A stretch of 64,000 bases of DNA, from NCBI GenBank assembly GCA_963815285.1, contig CAWFGB010000008.1, positions 62,001-126,000 of the forward strand, read 5' to 3'. This document shows, piece by piece, positions 26,083 to 35,366 of the stretch. Source of the stretch: JACCSI01 sp963815285. Lineage in GTDB: Bacteria > Acidobacteriota > Vicinamibacteria > Vicinamibacterales > UBA2999. The translations under genes and the position numbers were made by a program. The notes below the pieces were generated by a model. The model ran no database searches. It had not been told where the DNA came from and saw only the letters and a list, made by a program, of their open reading frames with translations. Position 1 is the first letter of the stretch. Every line of letters starts with the position of its first letter.

Positions 26083-28461
26083 GTGATCAATGAATTAACG
26101 CAAGCAAGAACGAGCACGCTTCGTTTCAGGCGCGAGGTCACCGATCGTTTCGGCGTCCTCCCCAATTTCTTCTGTTCCGCTGATGCCGCGCCGGGGCTGG
26201 CCGAGGAACTCTGGAAGTTTGCGAAGTCGGCCTACCTGGACAGCCCGCTGCCGTCGTTGTTCAAGGAGCGGCTCTTCGTCCATCTCTCGCGATTCTGCGA
26301 GGTCCGCTACTGCATTGTCAGGCACGTCGGCTTTCTCATCGGGCAAGGTCGGCCAGCCGGAGACGCCGACGCGGCATCAGAGACTGTCGACCAGGTGATC
26401 GAGATGTTGCGGCGGGCCCTCCCCGAAGGCCCGGCGTTCACGGAGGTCCTTGAGCGCCTTGAGCGTTTGTCCCTTGACGGTCGACTGCCGGAGCCTCGCA
26501 GTGAGTGCGAGACCGACCTCTTCGACGCGCTGACGATCATGTTCTTGGCGCCACGCGACGCCGCCCACGCACGCCGAGCTCTTCGCGCGGCGGTTGGCGA
26601 CGCCACGTTCGAACTCCTGGTGGCCTATCTCGCCTTCATCCGTACGGCGCACTACTGGACAGAGATGCACCCGGAGCTGACGTATGAGCCAGACATGGCT
26701 GAAATCCTGCGTAGCTACGGCGAGCTCGCGGCCTTGCTGCTCGACAAGTCCGAGGCTGAACTCGTCCAAGGCGGTGTGCAGCTCCGCGAGACCCTCAATC
26801 ATCTCAGGCGCGTAGAGGTGGCGCTGCACGAGAGCGAATCACGGCACGCATTTCTTCTCCGGCTTGGCGATGCCTTGAGGCTGCTGATCGATCCGTTGGC
26901 GATTCAGGCAGAGGCCAGTCGGCTCCTCGGCGAGCGGCTGCTGACAGACCGTGCCTACTACGCAGATATAGACGAAGCGCAGGGCTACATCTTGGTCGAA
27001 CGAAACTTTGTTCGCGCCGGGGTCTCGAGCACAGTCGGTCGATTCTCGCTGCCCGATTTCAATTGGGTTGGTCCGACATTTCGGGTGGGCGGACCGATGG
27101 TCGTGGCCGACACACAGACCTCGCCGTTGATTCCCGACACGAGTCGTCCTGCCGTCGCCGCGGTCGGCGTAGGTGCGTTCGTTGCCGCGCCGCTGATCAG
27201 GGACGGGAGGCTCGTCGCGGCGCTTGTCGTGAGCAACCTTTCACCACGGGTCTGGGCTCCAGAGGAAGTCGAACTGGTCAAGGAAACCGCGGAGCGGACC
27301 TGGGAGGCGATCGAACGCGCGCGCGCCGAGGAACAGTTGCGGGAAGCCAATGCCAGAAAAGATGAGTTCCTGGCGATGCTGGCGCACGAACTAAGAAATC
27401 CGCTCGCCCCGATCCGAACGGGCCTCGAACTGATTCGGCACGGCGGCGACACCGTGGTGGCGGTCGAGCGAGTGCGCGGGATGATGGAGCGTCAAGTCGG
27501 TCACATGGTTCGCTTGATCGACGACCTCCTGGACGTGTCGAGAATCACGTCAGGCAAGATTGTGATCCAACGGGCACCAACATCGCTCGGGAGTCTGGTC
27601 CGCAGCGCGGTAGAGGCGAATCGTGCCGCCATGGCTGCCAAGCGAATCGAATTGCGCGTCGAGCTGCCAAAGGACGATTGCGTCATCGACGTGGATCCGA
27701 CACGGTTCGTTCAGATACTGTCAAACTTGCTTCACAACGCGGTGAAATTCACGAACAACGACGGCTCGGTGTCGATCTCCGCAACGATCACGCAGCCAAG
27801 AAGCGATCTATTGCCGCAGGTGTCGATTTCGGTGATCGATTCAGGAATCGGGATTTCGCCGGAGTTCCTGCCTCGTGTGTTCGATCTCTTCGCGCAAGGA
27901 GAGACGAGCTCCTCGCAACCTGGACTGGGCATTGGCCTCGCGCTCGCACGCCGATTGGTGGAACTTCATGGCGGACGTCTCGACGCCCGCAGTGAAGGAC
28001 ATGGGCGAGGTAGCGAGTTCGTAGTCCGAGTGCCATTGGCGACGAACCAATTGGTCTCTGCCAGCGAGAGGCGCGCCGACGAACGACGGCTCGACGGACG
28101 AATTCTGGTAGTCGACGATAACCAGGATGCGGCGACTGCCACGGCAATGCTCATCGCGGAACTAGGTGGAGACGCGAGAGTCGCCTATGACGGCGAAAGC
28201 GCGCTCGCGATGCTCCAGGAGTACCAACCTGAGGCGATCCTCCTCGACATCGGGATGCGAGGGCTCGACGGATACGAGACCTGTCAACGGATTCGTGGTG
28301 TTCTGGGCAACGGGGTCCTGCTTGTGGCGTTAACAGGGTTCGGCCAGGAACATGATAAGGAGAAGGCGACGCGCGCTGGATTCGATGCGCACCTCACGAA
28401 GCCTGCCGACGAGGCGGCCTTGACAGGGATCTTGGCGCATCGTGTTTTCAGCGGCCATTGA
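26083..28461 (+). CDS. Hybrid sensor kinase: CMD-like domain, GAF, HisKA, HATPase, receiver
   Basis: Starts at GTG 26083; 792 residues. Residues ~12-215 form an all-helical domain with FRREVTDRFGVLPNFFCSAD, LPSLFKERLFVHLSRFCEVR and YCIVRHVGFL, resembling carboxymuconolactone decarboxylase/AhpD-like proteins and keeping Cys residues at the CMD-type position (FCEVRYC). A coiled coil leads to a GAF domain (~255-410), then HisKA with His435 in LAHELRNPLAP, HATPase (SQPGLGIGLALARRLVELHG) and a receiver with Asp722 in LLDIGMRGLDGYE. It is cytosolic, with no TM segment. The CMD-like domain may sense redox or peroxide, an inference from the AhpD fold. No output regulator is adjacent. Confidence 0.88.
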   Translation: MINELTQARTSTLRFRREVTDRFGVLPNFFCSADAAPGLAEELWKFAKSAYLDSPLPSLFKERLFVHLSRFCEVRYCIVRHVGFLIGQGRPAGDADAASETVDQVIEMLRRALPEGPAFTEVLERLERLSLDGRLPEPRSECETDLFDALTIMFLAPRDAAHARRALRAAVGDATFELLVAYLAFIRTAHYWTEMHPELTYEPDMAEILRSYGELAALLLDKSEAELVQGGVQLRETLNHLRRVEVALHESESRHAFLLRLGDALRLLIDPLAIQAEASRLLGERLLTDRAYYADIDEAQGYILVERNFVRAGVSSTVGRFSLPDFNWVGPTFRVGGPMVVADTQTSPLIPDTSRPAVAAVGVGAFVAAPLIRDGRLVAALVVSNLSPRVWAPEEVELVKETAERTWEAIERARAEEQLREANARKDEFLAMLAHELRNPLAPIRTGLELIRHGGDTVVAVERVRGMMERQVGHMVRLIDDLLDVSRITSGKIVIQRAPTSLGSLVRSAVEANRAAMAAKRIELRVELPKDDCVIDVDPTRFVQILSNLLHNAVKFTNNDGSVSISATITQPRSDLLPQVSISVIDSGIGISPEFLPRVFDLFAQGETSSSQPGLGIGLALARRLVELHGGRLDARSEGHGRGSEFVVRVPLATNQLVSASERRADERRLDGRILVVDDNQDAATATAMLIAELGGDARVAYDGESALAMLQEYQPEAILLDIGMRGLDGYETCQRIRGVLGNGVLLVALTGFGQEHDKEKATRAGFDAHLTKPADEAALTGILAHRVFSGH

Positions 28462-28752
28462 AAAAGCGAACGGGCCAATGAACGTCGCCTGCTGGCAATC
28501 CGTGCCGGTGAAGTCTCTGCCTCGATGCGAGTGGCCTCAGCAGTCCCGACGCTACCGAAAGTTGCCCAGGGCCGCGTCGTGAATCAGGCTCACCGTGCGT
28601 ACTGAGCTGCGTTCGGCGGACTGTTTCCCGGCGATAGCGCGTCGATCAGCGCAAGCAGCTCAACCGACAGTTTTTTTCCGATCGTTTCGGCCCAGCACCG
28701 ATGGCCGGCTGGTCATCATGACACGACGCGACGACCAGCGACGCAAGCTTCA

Positions 28753-29868
28753 TCACCCCACTTGTGCGACTTCCTGGTTGACGCTCGTGGCCGACAGCGA
28801 GACCGCCGCCCGCGGTAGGTCGATGATGAAGATGCAGCCGTGGCCTGGCAGATCGCGCGCGCAGATTCGACCGTTGTTGCCCTCGGCGCCCCAGCGGCTG
28901 ATCGTGAGACCGAGACCCAACCCCGTTCGGTCTGCACCACGCTGCTCAAACGGCTGGAACAAGACGTTGACGTTGCCGTCGGGCAGCCCGCCACATTCGT
29001 CTTCGACTTCGATCAGCACACGGTCGGGGGTCGCGCTGCTGCGTAGGGTGACGGTCGTACCAGGTCGGGTGAATTTGAAGGCATTCTGCAGCAGGTTCAC
29101 TACGGTCGCGGCCAGAATCGATCGGTCCCCGTCGACGTTCACTCCTGCGTTTCCCGCGTCCACGTCGAAAGAGAGTCCACGAGCGCTTGCGTCCAGAGCC
29201 GCCGCGGGTGCGAGCTCCGCGATGAATTCGGCGATGCCGAACTGCGTGCGATCGCGAATGTCATGCTGAAGGCGAACCTCGGCGAGCGATCGGGTGATGA
29301 GATCGCCAAGCGCCGCGAGACTCCGTTTAAGCACATTTCCAGTGCTGCCGCCGACGCCGACGTTCCCTGTCCTGAGCACCTCGAAGGCGACAGTTGCGGT
29401 GCCGACGAGATTCCGCATCTCATGCGCGAGGAATCCCAAGCGCTGGTCATCGCGAGCGGATTCGGTATCAACAGCGGACTGGTTGCCTCGTCCGTACTCC
29501 GTGACCGCACTTGCGATCGCGTCATCCAAGCATCGGTTTAGTGTGCGAAAGTCCTCGACGTTGATTGGCGCATTCAGTTCCAGCGCGAGGTCCGTGATCG
29601 ACTGACACACATCCCCGTAGTCGTGTACCACTTGAGAAACGGTGAATCCCTGCAGCTTGAGATCATGGCCATGACGCGCAGCGCTTCTGCCAATCTCTGA
29701 ATTCGGCGACAGGTGGTGCTGTAAAGCGTCGACCAGCTGATCGAGAAAACAAGGGACGCCATACTCGAGTTCCGCTGGCGTCGGCGGAGGAATGGAGCGC
29801 ATCTCCACCTTCGCCCGGCAGCGGCGGATGAGTTCTTCGCGGTTTTCGGTAACGAATTCATGAAGCAT
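28753..29868 (-). CDS. Sensor histidine kinase with RsbRD-like N-terminal domain
   Basis: The 371-residue soluble protein has an N-terminal helical bundle (EFVTENREELIRRCRAKVEM; HGHDLKLQGFTVSQVVHDYG) like the non-haem-globin RsbRD_N domain of stressosome proteins. It is followed by a phospho-acceptor helix with His in LGFLAHEMRNLVGTA and an HATPase domain (NLLQNAFKFTRPG; GADRTGLGLGLTISRWG). The final GHGCIFIIDLPR closes the ATPase fold. It is monocistronic and lacks a receiver; its partner is not in the neighbourhood. Gap 28462-28752 after it holds no gene. Confidence 0.85.
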   Translation of the reverse strand: MLHEFVTENREELIRRCRAKVEMRSIPPPTPAELEYGVPCFLDQLVDALQHHLSPNSEIGRSAARHGHDLKLQGFTVSQVVHDYGDVCQSITDLALELNAPINVEDFRTLNRCLDDAIASAVTEYGRGNQSAVDTESARDDQRLGFLAHEMRNLVGTATVAFEVLRTGNVGVGGSTGNVLKRSLAALGDLITRSLAEVRLQHDIRDRTQFGIAEFIAELAPAAALDASARGLSFDVDAGNAGVNVDGDRSILAATVVNLLQNAFKFTRPGTTVTLRSSATPDRVLIEVEDECGGLPDGNVNVLFQPFEQRGADRTGLGLGLTISRWGAEGNNGRICARDLPGHGCIFIIDLPRAAVSLSATSVNQEVAQVG

Positions 29869-30403
29869 GGCTCGGACCGCAGCTTTCCTGAAGTCTTCCG
29901 ACGCCGATCGAGAACAGCGGGACCAAGAACCCCATTAAACAGGGTCGGCCACAATTCGGCTTTGGGGTTCGAGGCGACGCCGTCGGAAACCTGACTGCTG
30001 AAGCCCGGCTAGTCGAGAGCCGAGGCGCTTGGCGACTCTAGCTGTAGTCTGTTGAGTGCGCTGTCTCTTTGTGGACAGTGGAGCTCGGCCCGTCAGTGTC
30101 GCGAGGGAGGACGAAGAGCCTTACAGAAATGCCTAAGTATATGGGCCCATTGGCTTTAGCTGGCGGAATCGGCACTCGTTGCCCTTCCGCACGGTGGAGC
30201 TCACCGAGATAGGCTTTCTGTCGCCAAGTGAGATTCAGCTCGCACTGCCGATTGGAATGATTGACCACCGCCAGCACATCCGGCGTCGCGACTAGCGCGA
30301 CGCCGATGACTTGCAGGGCTGCTTTCTCTTGAACGCTGTTCTGATGCGAAATTACCCCGCATCCTGGTGGCCAAACACTTTGGGGCGACGGTAACCGCGG
30401 TGT
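29869..30403. other. Intergenic region without recognised gene
   Basis: Both strands lack an ORF with family-like sequence or a convincing ribosome site. The part near 29869 must contain the promoter of the RsbRD-like kinase; the part near 30403 is the 3' end of the next minus-strand gene. I see no clear terminator hairpin or RNA gene. Confidence 0.5.
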
Positions 30404-32044
30404 TCACAGCGTAATCGCGTCGGATGTCGACGCCTGCGGTGGGTGATGCTGGCTCCACCATCGACCCGCCTCCTCCTCGCCCCACGTCATCCCATCAATC
30501 GTGTCGAGTGACTGCGCCAGTTGTCGCGCGTTCTGCGGTCGCTCTTCTGGTTTCTTGGCGAGGCAGGCCAGCACCAGGTGTTCGAGCGTCGCCGGGATCG
30601 GAAGCTCGGTTCGCTCCGATGGCGGCACCGGCACAGCCTGCAGGTGTTGAGTGATCACCTTGAGCACCGTGTCGGCGGTAAACACCTGCTCTCCGGTGAG
30701 CAGGTAGTACGCCACACATCCGAGAGCGTACAGATCGGCGCGCGCATCCACGATATCGCCAAGCGCCATTTCAGGCGCCATGTAGGCCGGCGTACCCATA
30801 ATCACGCCTTCGATTGTGGCCAGCGACTGCGCGGCGCCAACTGTAGAGGTCTTCACGAGACCGAAATCGAGCACCTTGACGAAATCGTCTCGACATCCGA
30901 CCCTTCCGAGGTGAATGTTGGCAGGCTTGATGTCTCGATGTACGAGACCTCGTGCGTGCGCTTCTTCGAGTGAATCACAGACCTGGCGAAGAACATGAAC
31001 CACACGCGGCGCCGGCATCGGGCCGTGCTGCCGAACCAGTGACTCGAGATCCATTCCGTCCAGAAACTCCATCACCAGATAGAGGGTCTGATCCTCGGTC
31101 ACCCCGAAGTCGTAGAGGTCCACCGTGTGCGCCGACCGCAGGTGCGCCGCCGCCTCTGCCTCCCGCCGGAAGCGCGCGATCGCACGCGCGGCCACGGCCC
31201 GGTCGGTGCCCCCGAGCATCTCCGGCCGGATCAACTTGATGGCGGCCGGCCTCGCCAGCATTCGATGAGAGGCCTTGTAGACTTCGCCCATGCCCCCGCG
31301 CCCCAGCAGTTCGCCGAGCTGATAACTTCCCATTTCTCGCGCCTTCGCCACCTGCCGGCCCAGCGTTGTCACGACGTGCGAGATGACGACGGCGACTCCC
31401 ACGAGCAGGTAGTCGGGGTAGTGCATCAGCAGTGCGTTGCTCGCCGGGCCGAAATCCCAGTATCCCTGGGCACGAGCCCAGAGCATCCCTACCGGATTCA
31501 TGGAGGCCGCGATCAGACCGGCGAGAAGGGTTTTCGTCCTAGTGCTCGGTACGATGGCCGAGAACATCAGGATGACGGCGCCGATCCACGAGATCTGTGG
31601 AGACACGGACAGCGTCGGGAGGATCGGCCCCGAATGAAATGTCAGTCCCAGCCCAAGCGCTGTGAGGACCATGTACGCCAGACCGATATCCAGGATTCGC
31701 TGCGGGTCTCGGTTGGCGGTCCGTGTATAGGCAAAAAGCAGGAGCGACGCCAGCACGCTCACGGCGGCGATCGCATCGCCCATCGTCAGGCCAAGCCCCA
31801 TCGACTCGTCACCCTGCATCGACCGCATGGCCAGCCGGCCCAGGATGGTTCCAACGACCCACAGGCCGACGGCGACGAGCGACATGATGCCGAGGCGTGC
31901 GGAGGCTTCCCGAAGGAAATCGTCAGGGAGGGCTCGCGGCCGACCACGCCCCGCAGCTGCTTGCGTGGGGGTCGCGTCAGTCGGAGGCCGTATGAGTTTC
32001 GGGACCTGCATCAGAGCGCGGGTCAGTGTACGGTCATTAGTCAT
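30404..32044 (-). CDS. Ser/Thr protein kinase with N-terminal multi-TM domain
   Basis: I take ATG 32044 (MTNDRTLTRALMQVPKLIR), giving 546 residues. Unlike the common layout, the membrane part comes first: about six or seven hydrophobic helices between residues ~55 and 240 (for example MSLVAVGLWVVGTILGRLA and YLLVGVAVVISHVVTTLG). The kinase domain follows: LGRGGMGEVYKAS, Lys270 in PAAIKLIRPE, Asp371 in HRDIKPANI, DFG in KVLDFGLVK and GTPAYMAPE. All catalytic residues are present. The membrane module may sense lipid state or a small ligand; no relative with known signal is evident. Confidence 0.9.
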   Translation of the reverse strand: MTNDRTLTRALMQVPKLIRPPTDATPTQAAAGRGRPRALPDDFLREASARLGIMSLVAVGLWVVGTILGRLAMRSMQGDESMGLGLTMGDAIAAVSVLASLLLFAYTRTANRDPQRILDIGLAYMVLTALGLGLTFHSGPILPTLSVSPQISWIGAVILMFSAIVPSTRTKTLLAGLIAASMNPVGMLWARAQGYWDFGPASNALLMHYPDYLLVGVAVVISHVVTTLGRQVAKAREMGSYQLGELLGRGGMGEVYKASHRMLARPAAIKLIRPEMLGGTDRAVAARAIARFRREAEAAAHLRSAHTVDLYDFGVTEDQTLYLVMEFLDGMDLESLVRQHGPMPAPRVVHVLRQVCDSLEEAHARGLVHRDIKPANIHLGRVGCRDDFVKVLDFGLVKTSTVGAAQSLATIEGVIMGTPAYMAPEMALGDIVDARADLYALGCVAYYLLTGEQVFTADTVLKVITQHLQAVPVPPSERTELPIPATLEHLVLACLAKKPEERPQNARQLAQSLDTIDGMTWGEEEAGRWWSQHHPPQASTSDAITL

Positions 32045-32219
32045 GAGCCTGATCGCCTCACCCTTCCCACGCTGGCGGTGCATCGGGGAGTTTCGGAGTT
32101 GGACGGCTACATCAAGGCCGCCTCACGGATGAGCCAGCTGCGGAAATCGTCCAGTGCGGCGATCGAGCAAGCCACCAGGTCACGACAGCGACCGGTCCTC
32201 CCACCACGGCCGCCTGCCA

Positions 32220-32600
32220 GGTTCACGTGGGTGACCGCGAGAATGTAGAACGACAGGAGTACAGCAATAACAACCCGCCGACGTTCACCGCAACGATCGT
32301 CACTTGGCCCGGTGTCATCGGAACCAACCACCTCACGCCGAATACGACTACCTCCCGTTCATGCGTGAGGTGGCCCGGATGCGCCACAGGGGAATGTTGA
32401 AGTAGCCGCCCAGGAGCGTCAACAGCATCAGCGCCATCATGTGCCGATGGGGAACGCCGATGCGTGCATACGCATACTCGATCACGCGTACTTCGATCAG
32501 CAAGAACAGCAGTGCGACCCCCGCCGCCGCTGCTAGGAGAGTTCGCGGTCGACAACGATCTCGTGGTCGAGAACCAGAAGTCCGAGGTCACGGCCAAGCC
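32220..32600 (-). pseudogene. DUF1614 membrane protein, frameshifted and truncated
   Basis: Three minus-strand frames together give the N-terminal half of a DUF1614 protein: VALLFLLIEVRVIEYAYARI then GVPHRHMMALMLLTLLGGYF-NIPLWRI, a shift near 32365, then VVVFGVRWLVPMTPGQVTIV-AVNVGG, another shift near 32255, then VLLSFYILAVTHVN. The family is a ~230-residue putative integral membrane protein with the AVNVGG motif; the C-terminal half is lost here. It lies directly upstream of the two-component operon, on the opposite strand. Confidence 0.65.
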
Positions 32601-32723
32601 TTGAGCATGCAGTGCATTACCGCATGCGAGCCCTCGAGGGGCGGCTCCCCGCAACAACCGGGAGCGGCCAGCATTTCGCCGTTGGACGGGTGCCCTGCGG
32701 GCTAGAATGCTCATAGGCGACCG

Positions 32724-33398
32724 ATGCGAGTGCTTGTCGTCGAAGATGATCGGAAGGTGGCTAGCTTCATCCAGAAGGGCCTCGAAGAAGAGGGCTATGC
32801 CGTCGACGTGCTGAACGACGGAGATGATGCCGGCGCTCAGGCGCAGATGATCCCCTACGACTGCGTCGTTCTCGACTTGATGCTCCCCGGCCGTTCGGGC
32901 CTCCAAGTGCTCCGGGACATTCGGGCCAAGAAGGCGGACCTTCCCGTACTGATCCTGAGCGCCCAGGCCTCACCTGAGGAGCGCGTCACCGGACTCAACG
33001 GCGGAGCCGATGACTACATGGCCAAACCGTTCATCCTGGCCGAGCTGTCCGCGCGCATCCGCGCGCTGCTCCGTCGTGGGAAGCCCAGGGAAACGAAGCT
33101 TCGTGTCGCCGATCTCGAGGTCGACACCATTCGCCGAAAGGTGACGCGCGCGGGCCGAGCCGTGGACCTGAAGCCGAAAGAGTACGCGCTGCTCGAATTC
33201 CTCGTACACAACTGCGATCGGCCGGTTACGCGCTCCCACATCATCGAGCACGTCTGGGACATTCACTTCGACAGCATCAGCAATGTCGTCGAGGTTCACA
33301 TTAATTCTCTCCGAAATAAGATCGATCGCGATTTCGGCCTGCCGCTCATTCACACCGTGCGCGGCGTCGGCTACATGTTGACCGCCGAACCCTCGTGA
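32724..33398 (+). CDS. OmpR/CusR-type response regulator
   Basis: The 224-residue regulator has a receiver (MRVLVVEDDRKVASFIQKGL; phospho-acceptor Asp51 in VVLDLMLPG; Lys in YMAKPFI) and an OmpR winged helix (LKPKEYALLEFLVHNCDRPV; VVEVHINSLRNKIDRDFGLP; IHTVRGVGYML). It is most like the CusR/QseB group. Its last bases overlap the kinase gene by four (GTGA), so regulator and kinase are translationally coupled. I found no copy of the TTAA motif upstream of this gene, so autoregulation through that motif is not supported. Confidence 0.93.
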   Translation: MRVLVVEDDRKVASFIQKGLEEEGYAVDVLNDGDDAGAQAQMIPYDCVVLDLMLPGRSGLQVLRDIRAKKADLPVLILSAQASPEERVTGLNGGADDYMAKPFILAELSARIRALLRRGKPRETKLRVADLEVDTIRRKVTRAGRAVDLKPKEYALLEFLVHNCDRPVTRSHIIEHVWDIHFDSISNVVEVHINSLRNKIDRDFGLPLIHTVRGVGYMLTAEPS

Positions 33399-34861
33399 AG
33401 CCACTGCAGCTCCGCACATCCCTGACGCTGGCCTACACCGCGATCCTTTCGGTGATCTTGACCGCGCTGGGATTCGGCTATCACTCCGCCCTGGTCCGAC
33501 AACTCGACGTTGAGATTGCGAACAGCCTCGAAGACAAGGCCCGCGGTCTGCACGGCTACCTGCAGTTCACGAATGGGCTGCCGGTGCTTGCGTACGATCG
33601 GAGCGATCCGGAGGAGGTGGCGTTCATCAGTGATGCCACCCGGTACTTCCAAGTCTACGAAGCGACCAGCGGCCGGCTGCTCACGCAGTCCCCAGGTCTC
33701 GAGGCCCTGGGTCTGCATTACACACCGGCCGAAGTTACCGAGCTACGCTCTCGGTCAGAGCCTCATGACGTGCAGACCGATCGTGGCCGGCTGCGGCTGT
33801 CCAGCACGGTGATCTCGCCGAGTCCCGGAGAGACGTATTTGGTGCAGGTTGGCGAATTGCTCGACAGCGTCGATAGGTCGCTTGCCGGTTTTGACCGCTT
33901 GGTGCTGTGGAGAATTCTCGGGGGGCTTGTCGCTGCGGCACTGATCGGCCGGTGGTTGGCCGGGCGAGCTCTCACGCCGCTGTCACGACTCGCGACGTCG
34001 ACTCGTACGATCGGCGTTGCCAGCTTGCACGAACGATTGACTCTTCGCGGCGCCGGCGACGAACTGGACGAGGTCTCGAACGCCTTCAACCAAGCGCTCG
34101 CTCGTGTCGAAGAGTCTGTGGGCGAGATGCGGCAGTTCAGCGCGGCGCTCGCGCACGAACTTCGTACGCCCATCGCCATCCTGCGGGGAGAAGTGGAGTT
34201 CGAACTCGCTCATCCAGTGTCGCCCGATGAAAGGCGTGAACGATTGCTCAGCCAGGTTGACGAGTACGACCGCCTGACTCGACTCATCAGCCAGATTCTC
34301 ACGCTTGCACGGGCCGAGTCGGGTGAGATCAAGTTGTCATCCGAAGCAGTCAAGCTTGGGGAACTCGCCGCGACCGTAGCCGAACAGATCGAGCCTGTCG
34401 CCGAGGCTCGCCACATTGCGTTGACGTGCGACGTGACTCGAGACGTGACCGTGCAGGGCGACTCCGGCTGGCTGGAGCGACTGTTGCTCATCCTGCTTGA
34501 CAACGCGATCAAGTACACGCCGGACGGCGGCCGAATCTCCGTGAGCGTGTCACAAACTGGCGCCGTCGCCTCTCTGGCGGTTACTGACAGCGGCGTTGGT
34601 ATCCCGGCAGACGCGCTGCCACGCTTGTTCGAGCGTTTCTACCGGACCGATTCGTCCACATCGCGTGGCACGCCTGGAGTGGGATTGGGTCTCGCCTTGG
34701 CGAAGTGGATTGCCGACCGCCACGGGGCCGCCATCGAAGTGAGGAGTGCCCCTGGCAACGGAAGCACGTTCGTGGTCAGCCTGCGAGCGCATTCCGAATC
34801 GGCCCCCGGGCCCCCGGCCGATGTGCCAGTCGTCATTCGCGACAGGCATTCGGTTCATTAA
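33395..34861 (+). CDS. Sensor histidine kinase (CusS-like) partner of the adjacent regulator
   Basis: Starts at GTG 33395, overlapping the regulator stop; 488 residues. TM1 at residues ~8-30, a ~140-residue periplasmic sensor, TM2 around residues 168-190, HAMP (GRALTPLSRLATSTRTI), HisKA with His254 in LAHELRTPIAI, HATPase with N box LLILLDNAIKYTPDGG, G1 VTDSGVGIP and G2 GVGLGLALAK. The periplasmic part is acidic in places (DRSDPEEVAFISDATRYFQ), compatible with binding of divalent cations or cationic peptides, but no known ligand motif is present. Its stop codon lies inside motif copy A. Confidence 0.92.
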   Translation: MKPLQLRTSLTLAYTAILSVILTALGFGYHSALVRQLDVEIANSLEDKARGLHGYLQFTNGLPVLAYDRSDPEEVAFISDATRYFQVYEATSGRLLTQSPGLEALGLHYTPAEVTELRSRSEPHDVQTDRGRLRLSSTVISPSPGETYLVQVGELLDSVDRSLAGFDRLVLWRILGGLVAAALIGRWLAGRALTPLSRLATSTRTIGVASLHERLTLRGAGDELDEVSNAFNQALARVEESVGEMRQFSAALAHELRTPIAILRGEVEFELAHPVSPDERRERLLSQVDEYDRLTRLISQILTLARAESGEIKLSSEAVKLGELAATVAEQIEPVAEARHIALTCDVTRDVTVQGDSGWLERLLLILLDNAIKYTPDGGRISVSVSQTGAVASLAVTDSGVGIPADALPRLFERFYRTDSSTSRGTPGVGLGLALAKWIADRHGAAIEVRSAPGNGSTFVVSLRAHSESAPGPPADVPVVIRDRHSVH

Positions 34862-34882
34862 GGCAAGTTAATCGTCCCCTCA
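34858..34882 (+). promoter_or_regulatory. TTAA-type regulator box, copy A
   Basis: TTAA-GGCAAG-TTAATC-GTCCC-CTCA, reading toward the STAS-mgtA operon 98 bases downstream. Half-sites start 10 bases apart (34858, 34868) and the third block starts at 34879. The kinase stop codon TAA forms part of the first half-site. Confidence 0.65.
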
Positions 34883-34979
34883 GAGTCCATTCAGTTCGAT
34901 CGTGTGAAATAGCTCCAGTGGCCGTCGGAACGTGACGGGATTCTCTCTCCGGTCCGCCGCCATACATAGGAGTGTCATC

Positions 34980-35336
34980 ATGCGGATCGAAGAGCGCATC
35001 GTCCACAACGTGGCGGTGGTGCGGGTTCACGGAGACATCGTGCTGAACGCGGCTGGACCGGACCTGGCGGACAAGATCAGAAGCCTGCTCGAGCAGAATC
35101 GTCGTCAGATCGTGCTCGATGTGGGTGACGTGCGTTATGTCGACAGCGGCGGCATCGGTGAACTCGTCGAGTCGTTCACGGCCGCCCAGCATCGCGGCGG
35201 TGCCATCAAGCTGCTTGGTGTGACCAGGCGCCTCAACGACCTCCTCGTTATCACGAAGCTGCTCAATGTGTTCGAGTGCTTCGAGAGCGAGGATGAAGCG
35301 ATCGACAGCTTCGACGGCCGTGCCGTCGCACACTGA
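34980..35336 (+). CDS. STAS-domain anti-anti-sigma factor
   Basis: ATG 34980 (MRIEERIVHNVAVVRVHGDI), preceded by AGGAG, gives 118 residues; I rejected the earlier start at 34932. The fold is STAS: VRVHGDIVL, strand LDVGDVRYVDSGGIGELVES with the phosphorylatable Ser in VDSGGIG, then GAIKLLGVTRRLNDLL. In partner switching, the unphosphorylated form sequesters an anti-sigma kinase. No anti-sigma kinase is nearby, but an RsbU-type phosphatase that could activate it lies at 42349. It is 30 bases from the ATPase gene. Confidence 0.9.
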   Translation: MRIEERIVHNVAVVRVHGDIVLNAAGPDLADKIRSLLEQNRRQIVLDVGDVRYVDSGGIGELVESFTAAQHRGGAIKLLGVTRRLNDLLVITKLLNVFECFESEDEAIDSFDGRAVAH

Positions 35337-35366
35337 CGCGTCAACGCCGGGCAGACGTGACTGACC

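Noticed and set aside
32223..32906. Minus-strand ORF of 227 codons overlapping the response regulator
   Set aside because: Its N-terminal half is antisense to the regulator; its C-terminal part is one of the three frames of the DUF1614 relic, not a continuous gene.
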